This document shows positions 6,920 to 14,810 of a DNA stretch of 49,765 bases, piece by piece. The DNA comes from Lachnospiraceae bacterium (lineage in GTDB: Bacteria; Bacillota; Clostridia; Lachnospirales; Lachnospiraceae). Every line of letters begins with the position of its first letter. Position 1 is the stretch's first letter. A model generated the notes under the pieces. It was not told where the DNA came from and did no database searches. It was given only the letters and a program-made list of their open reading frames with translations. Location of the stretch: NCBI GenBank assembly GCA_024688505.1, contig JAILDZ010000074.1, forward strand, positions 1 to 49,765. The letters are read 5' to 3'. The position numbers were made by a program, and so were the translations under genes.

Positions 6920-9715
6920 ATGGCAGGAACAAATCCAAACTATCCGCTCCGTCCGGACTATGTGGACGTCAGCGGACCAATGAAGACAAACATAGCAGCG
7001 CTGGGAAAGCTTATCACAGACCGTATTCCCATCAAACTGGGACTCCATAAGGTCACTAAAGATGACCCGGAGTACTGGGCGGTCCGTATTCTGGTGGACG
7101 ATGATGATGATCTGGCAAAATGGGTCATTGATAACTTCAAAGCCATTCGACAGCCGAAGACTTTTGCAGATCTGAAAGCCAGCTCAGGACTTTCTGATGA
7201 GGAGCTTACGGCAAAGCTGGAGAAGATCTCCTATACAGGTCTTGTGGAATGGAATTATGAGAACCTGGACGGCAAGAACCCGAATCACGAGAAGAGATGG
7301 GTGCTCCCCATGTTCGTTCCCGGATCAGGCGAGTTCTCAAATATGAATCTGGCACTTATAGATGAGCATCCGGAACTCGGAATGTTCTTTGAACATATGA
7401 CACGTCTGCCCCTTGAGAAGGTGACCAAGATGGTACCGCCCGGAGGTGCAGGCATCGGTATGCATGTTATCGCAGTGGAGAAGGAAGTGGATATGAACCA
7501 GGACTCCATCGATATCGAGCATATCTCGCACTGGATGAATAAGTATGAAGGCAAATATGCCGCATCTCCCTGCTCATGCCGTCGCTCACGCATGACATAT
7601 GATGAGGGATGCGCGGATGACTTCCATGACTGGTGTATTGCTGTGGGCGATATGGCTGATTACGTGGTGGAGACCCAGAAGGGCGGCCGCTATATCACAA
7701 AAGAAGAAGCATATGAGATCTTTAAGAAGGGCGAGGAAAACGGCTTCGTTCATCAGATCACAAATATAGACGGAGAGAATAAGATCTTCGCTATCTGTAA
7801 CTGTAACGTGAATGTATGTTATGCGCTTCGTACATCACAGCTTTTCAACACTCCGAACATGTCCCGCAGTGCATATGTGGCACATGTGGAGAAAGAAAAG
7901 TGTGTGGCCTGCGGACGCTGCGTGGAAGTTTGCCCCGCAGGAGCTGTGACTCTCGGTCAGAAGCTTTGCAAGAAGGACGGCACAGAGGTGCAGTATCCGA
8001 AGCAGGTACTTCCTTCAGAAAAGAAATGGAGCGAGGCAGACTGGAACTGGGATTACAGAGATGATAACCGTATCGAGTCTCACGAGACAGGTACAGCTCC
8101 CTGTAAGACAGCATGTCCGGCACATATTGCTATCCAGGGATATCTGAAGCTGGCAGCTCAGGGCAAGTATACAGAGGCCCTGGCTCTCATAAAGAAGAAT
8201 AATCCTCTTCCTGCTGTATGCGGACATATATGTAACAGAAGATGTGAGGATGCATGTACCAGAGGCACCATCGATCAGGCTATAGCCATAGATGAAGTGA
8301 AGAAATTCATCGCTATGCGCGATCTTTCCGCAGATACACGTTATATCCCGAAGAAGGTGATCCCGAAGGTTCAGGGTGAGTTCGAAGAGAAGGTGGCCAT
8401 TATCGGTGCCGGCCCCGCAGGCCTTTCCTGCGCGTTCTATCTGGCAGAAAAAGGATATCGTCCCACCATCTTCGAGAAGAATGCACGTCCCGGCGGTATG
8501 CTGGTATACGGTATTCCTTCATACAAGCTGGAGAAGAACGTGATCGACGCAGAGATCGATGTGATCCGTGAGATGGGCGTGGAGATAAAGACCGGAGTGG
8601 AGGTAGGCAAAGACATCACTCTGGATGAACTTCGCAGCCAGGGCTATAAGGCATTCTATATCGCCATCGGATGCCAGGGCGGACGCTCAGTGGGCGTGCC
8701 CGGAGAGGATGCACAGAATATCTACTCTGCAGTGGATTTCCTTCGTGAGATCAATGACAAGGAAGCCTTTAATATCGAAGGCGATGTGGTGGTAGTAGGC
8801 GGCGGAAACGTGGCTATCGACTGCTCCAGAGACGCTGTACGTGTAGGCGCACCCAAGGTATATCAGTATTCACTGGAGGATGGCGACGAGCGTCCCGCAG
8901 CGAAGGATGAGATAGAAGAAGCTGAGGAAGACGGAGTCATCTTCGGCGGCGGCTGGGGTCCGAAGGAGATCCTGAAGGATGAATTCGGAAAAGTCCGCGG
9001 CATAGTATTCAAGAAGTGTATTCAGGTGAAGGATGCAGACGGCAGATTCAATCCTCAGTATGACGAGAATGATACTGTGGAGATCGCCTGCAAACATGTG
9101 GTACTGGCTGTGGGTCAGTCCATCGTATGGGGAGATCTGTTAAAGGGATCCAAGGTGGAACTCGGCAGAGGAAACGGAGCAGTGGCCGATCCGAAGACAT
9201 ATCAGACAGCAGAGCCCGATATATTTGTGGGCGGTGATGTGTATACCGGACCGAAGTTCGTTATCGATGCCATTGCAGCAGGTAAGGAAGCTGCTATATC
9301 CATCCACAGATTTGTACAGCCTCATAGCTCACTTACTATCGGACGTAATCCGAACCACTATATCGAGCTTAATAAGGATGACATCAAGGTGGAATCCTAT
9401 GATAATTCCTCCCGTCAGATACCGGGACATAAGGACGGAGACAAGAAGTCCTTCCGTGACCTGAAGATGGTATTCACAGAGGAACAGGTGAAGACAGAGA
9501 CAGCACGCTGCCTGTCATGCGGTGCTACCATAGTGGATGCAAACAGATGCGTGGGCTGCGGACTTTGCACCACCAGATGTGAGTTTGACGCTATTCATCT
9601 CCACAGAGATAATCCGGAATGCTCTACCATGAGAACCAGCGAAGAAAAGCTGAAATATGTGCTTCCAAACGGACTGAAACAGGCTGTGAAGATCGCATTT
9701 TCCGGAAAGAAGTAA
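6920..9715 (+). CDS. Multi-cluster iron-sulfur flavoprotein, GltD-like NAD(P)/FAD oxidoreductase with ferredoxin domains
   Basis: 931 residues, predicted soluble electron-transfer enzyme. The N-terminal region (1-315) is cysteine-bearing: PCSCRR at 217-222, C231, C239 and CNCNVNVC at 293-300. A ferredoxin motif CVACGRCVEVCPAG (328-341) follows. A GltD-type Fer4_20 domain has cysteines at 395, 399, 434, 438, 442 and 446. The flavin domain has GAGPAGL at 496-502, and the pyridine-nucleotide domain has GGGNVAID at 627-634. A GGDVYTGPKFVIDAIAAG flavin-closing motif follows at 771-788. The C-terminus has CLSCG (864-868) and a second ferredoxin motif CVGCGLCTTRC (877-887). The GltD-like core is shared with NfnB/SudB and glutamate synthase small subunits. 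It likely moves electrons between NAD(P)H, FAD and ferredoxin; the substrate is unknown. The next gene is hypA-like, 9 bases on. Confidence 0.88.
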   Translation: MAGTNPNYPLRPDYVDVSGPMKTNIAALGKLITDRIPIKLGLHKVTKDDPEYWAVRILVDDDDDLAKWVIDNFKAIRQPKTFADLKASSGLSDEELTAKLEKISYTGLVEWNYENLDGKNPNHEKRWVLPMFVPGSGEFSNMNLALIDEHPELGMFFEHMTRLPLEKVTKMVPPGGAGIGMHVIAVEKEVDMNQDSIDIEHISHWMNKYEGKYAASPCSCRRSRMTYDEGCADDFHDWCIAVGDMADYVVETQKGGRYITKEEAYEIFKKGEENGFVHQITNIDGENKIFAICNCNVNVCYALRTSQLFNTPNMSRSAYVAHVEKEKCVACGRCVEVCPAGAVTLGQKLCKKDGTEVQYPKQVLPSEKKWSEADWNWDYRDDNRIESHETGTAPCKTACPAHIAIQGYLKLAAQGKYTEALALIKKNNPLPAVCGHICNRRCEDACTRGTIDQAIAIDEVKKFIAMRDLSADTRYIPKKVIPKVQGEFEEKVAIIGAGPAGLSCAFYLAEKGYRPTIFEKNARPGGMLVYGIPSYKLEKNVIDAEIDVIREMGVEIKTGVEVGKDITLDELRSQGYKAFYIAIGCQGGRSVGVPGEDAQNIYSAVDFLREINDKEAFNIEGDVVVVGGGNVAIDCSRDAVRVGAPKVYQYSLEDGDERPAAKDEIEEAEEDGVIFGGGWGPKEILKDEFGKVRGIVFKKCIQVKDADGRFNPQYDENDTVEIACKHVVLAVGQSIVWGDLLKGSKVELGRGNGAVADPKTYQTAEPDIFVGGDVYTGPKFVIDAIAAGKEAAISIHRFVQPHSSLTIGRNPNHYIELNKDDIKVESYDNSSRQIPGHKDGDKKSFRDLKMVFTEEQVKTETARCLSCGATIVDANRCVGCGLCTTRCEFDAIHLHRDNPECSTMRTSEEKLKYVLPNGLKQAVKIAFSGKK

Positions 9716-9724
9716 GGTGGGATA

Positions 9725-10069
9725 ATGCACGAACTGGGCGTAGTATTTCATGTCATAGAGCAGCTGGAGGAAGTGGCAGCAGAAAACGATGTGAAAAATA
9801 TTAAATCCGTAACCCTGAAACTGGGAGAAGTGAGCGCAGTGGTACCTGCGCTCCTTACGGATTGCTGGGACTGGGCGAAGAAGAAGCATGATATCATGAC
9901 TGAGGCGGAGCTTATCATAGAAAAGATCCCGGCGGTGACTTTTTGTGAGGATTGTAAACAGGAATACGACACCATACCGAATGGCAAGACATGTCCCCAT
10001 TGCGGCAGCGGAAACACATTCCTGGTACAGGGAAACGAATTCCTGATCAAAGAAATAGAGGCAGAATGA
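9725..10069 (+). CDS. hypA: HypA-family nickel metallochaperone / zinc-ribbon protein
   Basis: 114 residues. The N-terminus MHELGV carries the Met1-His2-Glu3 nickel-binding motif of HypA/HybF. The zinc ribbon has CEDC (near 78-81) and CPHC (near 95-98) and ends as the family does (FLVQGNEFLIKEIE). HypA normally delivers nickel to [NiFe]-hydrogenase (with HypB) or urease. No hydrogenase, hypB-F or other nickel-enzyme gene is in the window. It lies 9 bases after the iron-sulfur flavoprotein gene, and its stop overlaps the proA start by four bases (ATGA). Either it serves hydrogenase genes elsewhere or it has been adopted by the flavoprotein; the sequence does not decide. Confidence 0.9.
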   Translation: MHELGVVFHVIEQLEEVAAENDVKNIKSVTLKLGEVSAVVPALLTDCWDWAKKKHDIMTEAELIIEKIPAVTFCEDCKQEYDTIPNGKTCPHCGSGNTFLVQGNEFLIKEIEAE

Positions 10070-11352
10070 TGACGATCCGTGAAGAAGTACATAACATGAA
10101 GCTGATGTTACCGAAGATGGCATCCACAGACTCCGAGAAAAAGAACAGAGCGCTGCTTGCCATTTCGGATGCTCTCACAGCTCACAGCAAAGAGATATAT
10201 GAAGCTAATCATAAAGATATGGCAGCCGCAGAGGAAAGCGGCATAAAAGATGCTGTAAAAAAACGTCTGAAATTTGACGAGAGCAAGCTTTATGCATGTA
10301 CCGAAGGATTGAAACAGCTGGCTGGTCTTCCTGATCCCGTGGGCAGGGTTACATTGAACCGGGAAATGGATAAGGACCTGATATTAAAGAGGGTCACCGT
10401 ACCTATCGGCGTGATAGGGGTGATCTTTGAAGCCAGACCCGATGCCCTGGTGCAGATATCCGGTCTTTGCATAAAGAGCGGAAACTGTGCCATCTTAAAG
10501 GGCGGTAAGGAATCAAAAGAAACATGCACGGTTCTTTTTAACGTGATACGCGAAGCCGTGATAAAGGCAGGCCTCCCCGGGGATGCACTCATGCAGGTGT
10601 CCACTCATGATGAGATAGATGAGATCCTGAAGCTGGACGAAGACGTGGATCTTATCATACCGAGAGGATCAAATGCCTTCGTACGCTATATCATGGACCA
10701 TACCAGGATCCCTGTGATGGGACATGCAGACGGCATATGCCATATTTATGTGGATTCTTCCGCAGACCGGGATATGGCTATACCAATTATTATTGATGCG
10801 AAGATCCAGTATCCCGCAGCATGCAATGCTGTGGAAACAGTGCTGGTATCCAGGAAGATTGCAAACGAATTCCTGCCGAAGCTGGAAAAGGCGCTTAGGG
10901 ATGTGAATGTAAAGATCCGTGGGAATAAAGAGGTGGCGGACATTATCGCAGTGGATGGAGAACTCCTCAGTGATGACGACTACCGCACCGAATACGGAGA
11001 TCTGACTCTGGCCATAAAGCTTGTGGATGATGTGAAAGAGGCTGTGGACCATATTAATGATTATGGTTCAAATCACACGGATTCCATCATTGCTGAAGAT
11101 AGAGCTGCAGTGGATGTATTTTTCTCCACAGTGGATTCCGCCGGAGTCTATCATAACTGTTCCACCAGATTTGCAGACGGATTCCGCTACGGTTTCGGCG
11201 CAGAGGTGGGTATATCTACAGGAAAGCTGCATGCACGCGGACCGGTGGGACTGGAAGGCCTCACCACATACCGCTACCTTATGGAGGGCGCAGGGCAGTG
11301 TGTGAAGGAATATGCTGAGGGGACGAAGGAGTTTCACTTCAGGGATCTGTAG
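10066..11352 (+). CDS. proA: Gamma-glutamyl phosphate reductase (glutamate-5-semialdehyde dehydrogenase)
   Basis: Second step of proline synthesis: reduces gamma-glutamyl phosphate to glutamate-5-semialdehyde with NADPH. The start ATG at 10066 (ATGATG; 10069 is the alternative) overlaps the hypA stop; the longer in-frame extension lies inside hypA and is rejected. This gives 428 residues, the family norm. Recognisable are the PIGVIGVIFEARPDA segment, the GGKES turn, and YPAACNAVETVLV containing the catalytic cysteine. proB is not adjacent, which is unusual, since proB and proA are commonly paired. Coupling to hypA suggests that it is simply at the end of this operon. Confidence 0.94.
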   Translation: MMTIREEVHNMKLMLPKMASTDSEKKNRALLAISDALTAHSKEIYEANHKDMAAAEESGIKDAVKKRLKFDESKLYACTEGLKQLAGLPDPVGRVTLNREMDKDLILKRVTVPIGVIGVIFEARPDALVQISGLCIKSGNCAILKGGKESKETCTVLFNVIREAVIKAGLPGDALMQVSTHDEIDEILKLDEDVDLIIPRGSNAFVRYIMDHTRIPVMGHADGICHIYVDSSADRDMAIPIIIDAKIQYPAACNAVETVLVSRKIANEFLPKLEKALRDVNVKIRGNKEVADIIAVDGELLSDDDYRTEYGDLTLAIKLVDDVKEAVDHINDYGSNHTDSIIAEDRAAVDVFFSTVDSAGVYHNCSTRFADGFRYGFGAEVGISTGKLHARGPVGLEGLTTYRYLMEGAGQCVKEYAEGTKEFHFRDL

Positions 11353-11359
11353 GATGCCC

Positions 11360-11758
11360 TTACGGTAACCTGGGAATCAGTTCCTTTGCATCTTCCCGTA
11401 ATTCCTTTCTCAGGGATTTATGATCCGGACAATATTTCTCCACTTCCTGCCAGAATGCAGGAGAGTGATTCATTTCTTTTATATGACAGAGCTCATGGAT
11501 TATCACATAATCCCTGAGCTCTTCTCTTAATAGCATAAGAAGGCAGTTAAAGTTCAGATTCCTCTTTGCACTGCAGCTTCCCCACCTGGTTTTCTGGGCT
11601 CTTATGGTGATGCGGCCATAGTCCACGCCAATGATCTTTGCATATTTTTCCACAGTCTTCGGGATATATTCCATGGCCTCATCTATCAGGAAGTTAATTT
11701 GATCTCTTGTATATGTCTTCAATTCTTTTTCACCTTTACCGGATTCATATTCTATCAC
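11360..11758 (-). CDS. YgjP-like (DUF45) metal-dependent hydrolase, short form
   Basis: 132 residues, containing only the C-terminal catalytic part of the YgjP/DUF45 family. RWGSCSAKRNLNFNCLLMLL precedes YVIIHELCHIKEMNHSPAFW, which holds the HExxH-type zinc site (HELCH) and the downstream histidine. Full-length relatives are about 230 residues with an N-terminal domain that is missing here. The GTG at 11758 has no clear RBS. A TTG at residue 14, preceded by AAAGGTG, is an alternative start and would give a still shorter protein. It is convergent with proA with only 7 bases between. Presumed cytoplasmic peptidase; substrate unknown. Confidence 0.8.
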   Translation of the reverse strand: MIEYESGKGEKELKTYTRDQINFLIDEAMEYIPKTVEKYAKIIGVDYGRITIRAQKTRWGSCSAKRNLNFNCLLMLLREELRDYVIIHELCHIKEMNHSPAFWQEVEKYCPDHKSLRKELREDAKELIPRLP

Positions 11759-11759
11759 A

Positions 11760-11788
11760 TTGAATCCCGCAAGTGGCGAATGTATAAT
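11760..11788 (+). promoter_or_regulatory. Sigma-A promoter for the Gfo/Idh/MocA oxidoreductase
   Basis: TTGAAT (11760-11765), a 17-base spacer and TATAAT (11783-11788), followed by an AAAGGAG ribosome binding site at about 11818-11824. It lies at the 5' edge of the divergent peptidase gene. Confidence 0.75.
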
Positions 11789-11832
11789 TACTGTACTTGA
11801 TATTTATTAGCCGAAGAAAGGAGAGACATCGT

Positions 11833-12816
11833 ATGAAGATCGGAATAATGGGCGCAGGCGGCATAGCAGCTACTATGGCAGGAACCATTGCGAAGATGAG
11901 CGAGGTAGAAAACTATGCCATAGCTTCCAGAGATATGGAAAAGGCAAGGACCTTTGCAGAGAAACACGGAGTAAATAAAGCCTATGGATCCTATGAGGAT
12001 ATGCTCTCAGATCCTGAAGTGGAACTTGTCTATATTGCACTTCCCCACTCCCATCATCATGAATGGACCATAGCATCTCTACGGGCAGGAAAACATGTGT
12101 TATGCGAAAAGGCTTTCGCAGTGAATGAAAAGCAGGCCAGGGAGATGATAGAAGAGTCCGAAAAGACAGGACGTCTTCTTACTGAAGCCATATGGACCAG
12201 ATATATGCCTGCAAGAAAGATGATCACAGAGATAGTGGAGCGGGGAGATATAGGAAGAGTCCGGACAGTATCCGCAAACCTGGGTTATCACATTGATATG
12301 AATGAAAGGATCATACGTCCTGAACTGGCAGGAGGGGCCCTCCTTGACCTTACTGTCTATCCTTTGAATTTTGCCAGCATGGTGTGCGGTGACGATATAA
12401 AGAGGATCTCCGCTTCATGCGTGATGACAGATACGGGCGTGGACGGGCAGGATAATGTGATGATTGAGTATAAGGACGGCCGTATGGCAAGCCTGTTTAC
12501 CACCATCTATACTCTCACAAACCGCATGGGTGTGATCTGCGGCACGGAAGGTTTCATCGAAGTTCAGAATATCAATAACACCGAGCAGATCAGAGTGTAT
12601 TCTCCGGACAGGACCGGCCCAAAGCTTATAAACAGCTATGATGTGCCAAAGCAGATATCCGGCTATGAGTATGAGATCCTCTCCTGCATAAAGGCCATAA
12701 AAGAGGGCGCTATAGAATGCCCGGAGATGCCACACTCCGAGACCATTCAGATCATGTGCCAGATGGATGAGATCAGAAGACAGTTTGGCATAGTATATTC
12801 TTTTGAACAGGCATGA
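11833..12816 (+). CDS. Gfo/Idh/MocA-family NAD(P)-dependent oxidoreductase
   Basis: 327 residues from ATG 11833, chosen because AAAGGAGAG lies 8-9 bases upstream. An extended reading frame begins at 11797 but lacks a ribosome binding site. The N-terminal Rossmann fold starts MKIGIMGAGGIAATMAGTI, and the family active-site motif is seen as CEKAFAVNEKQA with the catalytic lysine. The C-terminal alpha/beta domain follows (GGALLDLTVYPL). Members oxidise or reduce sugars and polyols such as inositol or trans-dihydrodiols; substrate cannot be read here. It has its own promoter and is followed by a small gene. Confidence 0.9.
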   Translation: MKIGIMGAGGIAATMAGTIAKMSEVENYAIASRDMEKARTFAEKHGVNKAYGSYEDMLSDPEVELVYIALPHSHHHEWTIASLRAGKHVLCEKAFAVNEKQAREMIEESEKTGRLLTEAIWTRYMPARKMITEIVERGDIGRVRTVSANLGYHIDMNERIIRPELAGGALLDLTVYPLNFASMVCGDDIKRISASCVMTDTGVDGQDNVMIEYKDGRMASLFTTIYTLTNRMGVICGTEGFIEVQNINNTEQIRVYSPDRTGPKLINSYDVPKQISGYEYEILSCIKAIKEGAIECPEMPHSETIQIMCQMDEIRRQFGIVYSFEQA

Positions 12817-12881
12817 CCCATTGACGATATGGGGCTGTAGGACTAGAATGTATGGGAATAAAGGCTTAAGGAGGCGTAATA

Positions 12882-13049
12882 ATGGGTAATAAGGAGTCTT
12901 TTAAGGATAAGGTAAAGAACCTTTTTGACGGAGATAACACCAATTCCAATAATGTGATAGACAGGGTGGTGGACCAGATGTCTTCCCCATCGGTGGATAA
13001 GAAGATAGACGAGATCACTGCAGAGATCGAAAAGAACACAAAGAAATAA
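12882..13049 (+). CDS. Small hydrophilic protein, 55 residues
   Basis: Short gene beginning MGNKESFKDKVKNLFDGD and ending EIEKNTKK. A good ribosome binding site (AAGGAGG, about 12867-12873) lies 8 bases before the ATG, and the stop is followed within 5 bases by a strong terminator, so it is a bounded gene. The protein is charged, with a Lys/Asp/Glu-rich, probably helical, composition and no transmembrane segment or cysteine. I recognise no family. It lies 65 bases after the oxidoreductase gene and may share its transcript. Confidence 0.65.
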   Translation: MGNKESFKDKVKNLFDGDNTNSNNVIDRVVDQMSSPSVDKKIDEITAEIEKNTKK

Positions 13050-13053
13050 AGAT

Positions 13054-13082
13054 AAGGCCACGGCTAAGCGCCGTGGCCTTTT
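13054..13082. terminator. Bidirectional terminator between the 55-residue gene and uppP
   Basis: A perfect 11-bp stem AAGGCCACGGC (13054-13064) / GCCGTGGCCTT (13070-13080) with a 5-base loop. T runs follow on the + strand and A-rich sequence precedes it, so it can serve both convergent genes. The same 11-bp arms occur in the terminator at 18961-18987. Confidence 0.88.
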
Positions 13083-13091
13083 GGTTTCATA

Positions 13092-13937
13092 TTATCTTAA
13101 GATAAGGAGCACCAGGATTCCAAGGACTATACGATAGTAGCCAAACACTTTAAAGTCGTGCTTTTTGATATAGCTCATAAGGAACCGGATCACAGCTATG
13201 GACACCGCAAAAGCCGTTATGCATCCGATGACAAGGATGGCGGCCTCCATACCGGTCATGGAAACTCCCTCATGGATGTATTTTACTATCTTAAGAAGTG
13301 ATGCACCGAACATAACGGGTACAGCCAGAAAGAAAGTGTATTCAGCTGCTATCTCCCTGGATACTCCGATGAGCAGTGCTCCTATGATAGTGGCACCCGA
13401 TCTGGATGTTCCCGGGAATATGGCTGCGATCAGCTGAAACAGACCGATTATGACGGCAGTCTTATAAGTGAACTGGCTTATGGATGTGATGGTGGGAGTA
13501 AGCTTTCCTCTGGTTAGTTCAATGATGATAAAGATCACACCTACGATTATAAGCGCCAAAGCCACAGGCATGGGATGATAGAAAAGCTCGTCTATCTTAT
13601 CGTCGAAGAGCACTCCAACTATGGCGGCAGGGATACAGGATACTATGATCTTAAGCCACATATCGAGACTTCCGTTTTTAAACACCAGGGCTTTCTTCTC
13701 ACCCTTTCTTCCATACATCTTATATTCAAGCGGCCAAAGGGTGTTCCAGTACAGGATCACCACAGCCATAATGGCGCCCAGCTGGATCACCACTTCAAAC
13801 ATCTTCCAGAACTCCGGTGACACATCAAGCTTTACAAACTGATCCAGAAGGATCATATGTCCCGTGCTGCTTACCGGAAGCCATTCCGTAACACCTTCCA
13901 CCACACCGAAAAGGATCGCTTTTAGTATTTCTATCAT
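13092..13937 (-). CDS. uppP: Undecaprenyl-diphosphate phosphatase (UppP/BacA)
   Basis: Integral membrane enzyme that dephosphorylates undecaprenyl pyrophosphate so the carrier can be reused for peptidoglycan synthesis; overexpression confers bacitracin resistance. The 281-residue length is normal. The two family motifs are present: EGVTEWLPVSSTGHM (about residues 14-28), with the acidic and serine residues of the active site, and PGTSRSGATI (about 175-184). About eight hydrophobic segments are visible. It is read on the minus strand downstream of the DUF4097 gene, separated from it by a terminator hairpin. Confidence 0.96.
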   Translation of the reverse strand: MIEILKAILFGVVEGVTEWLPVSSTGHMILLDQFVKLDVSPEFWKMFEVVIQLGAIMAVVILYWNTLWPLEYKMYGRKGEKKALVFKNGSLDMWLKIIVSCIPAAIVGVLFDDKIDELFYHPMPVALALIIVGVIFIIIELTRGKLTPTITSISQFTYKTAVIIGLFQLIAAIFPGTSRSGATIIGALLIGVSREIAAEYTFFLAVPVMFGASLLKIVKYIHEGVSMTGMEAAILVIGCITAFAVSIAVIRFLMSYIKKHDFKVFGYYRIVLGILVLLILR

Positions 13938-13963
13938 TTTTAAACCTCGTTTATTTGTATTTT

Positions 13964-13995
13964 AAAATCCATCCTCAATATCGAGGATGGATTTT
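13964..13995 (-). terminator. Terminator after the DUF4097-like gene
   Basis: A perfect 13-bp stem AAAATCCATCCTC (13964-13976) / GAGGATGGATTTT (13983-13995) with a 6-base loop. The TTTT at the 3' foot on the minus strand suits termination of the padR-DUF1700-DUF4097 transcript before uppP. Confidence 0.8.
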
Positions 13996-14046
13996 ATTTA
14001 CCGTCACGTAGTATATCACTTATCTATGTCCCATACAAACATCGGT

Positions 14047-14805
14047 TTATTTAATGGTCAGGCTGCCCATTGCCAGATCCGCTTTTATACTTCCGTTGGA
14101 TCCGGATTGTGAATAATCGCCATTCGTATCTTTCCCGAATACATTAATGCTGCCCATATCCGCGGAAAGATCCATGGAGTACTCCGATATATCCTCATCG
14201 GATTCTATATCCACACTGCCCATATCAGCTTCTACGGTAAGATCTGTGAAGGCAGACTTCTTAACATCGATGCTACCCATATCAGCCGAAAGATCAAGGG
14301 TGGGGGCATTTATGCTTTTTATCTCTACACTTCCCATATTCGCATCTACAGAAAGCTTGTCAGATACCTTAATATCCTCTACGGTCAGGTTTCCCATGTC
14401 CATTTCCATGTCCATGGTGCCTATGGTCACATCCTCGGGTACTGTAAGGATGATCTCTGAATATGTGGTGTTGGGGCGAAGGTGAAGAGGCTTGACTTTG
14501 CCTTTCTGCTTTATTTCAAGTTTATCTCCGTCCTGTGTCACGACCGGCTTCAGATCCTCTATGCCTTTAAACGATATGGCCAGTTTATCTCCGGATTTAA
14601 TGGTCATTTCGGACATATCCACATCTATTTCTATATCCTTGACGCCGGTATATTCCTCACTGAACTCGGCATCATGTCCCTGCTTCAGATTGAATAGATC
14701 CATATTTGCCCGAAGGAGAAATCCACCGATATGGAAGAATGCCCCAAGGATAACGCATACTACTGTAATTGCCACAAGAATGGGCATATAACTGTTATTT
14801 TTCAT
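14047..14805 (-). CDS. DUF4097-like beta-rung surface protein with N-terminal anchor
   Basis: 252 residues. A membrane anchor at about 7-30 is followed by a region predicted to be a right-handed beta-solenoid or toast-rack fold. At least six rungs recur with an MG[S/N] turn: MDMGNLTVED, ANMGSVEIKS, ADMGSIDVKK, ADMGSVDIES, ADMGSINVFG and AMGSLTIK. This is the DUF4097/putative-adhesin architecture. It is the last gene of the padR cassette, 5 bases after the HAAS-like gene. These three-gene cassettes are common in Firmicutes and resemble an envelope-stress regulatory unit; the direct function is unknown. Confidence 0.82.
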   Translation of the reverse strand: MKNNSYMPILVAITVVCVILGAFFHIGGFLLRANMDLFNLKQGHDAEFSEEYTGVKDIEIDVDMSEMTIKSGDKLAISFKGIEDLKPVVTQDGDKLEIKQKGKVKPLHLRPNTTYSEIILTVPEDVTIGTMDMEMDMGNLTVEDIKVSDKLSVDANMGSVEIKSINAPTLDLSADMGSIDVKKSAFTDLTVEADMGSVDIESDEDISEYSMDLSADMGSINVFGKDTNGDYSQSGSNGSIKADLAMGSLTIK

Positions 14806-14810
14806 CGTCT

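Noticed and set aside
9991..10065. N-terminal extension of proA into hypA
   Set aside because: The first 25 codons overlap hypA's zinc-ribbon codons in another frame; family homology begins at 10066.
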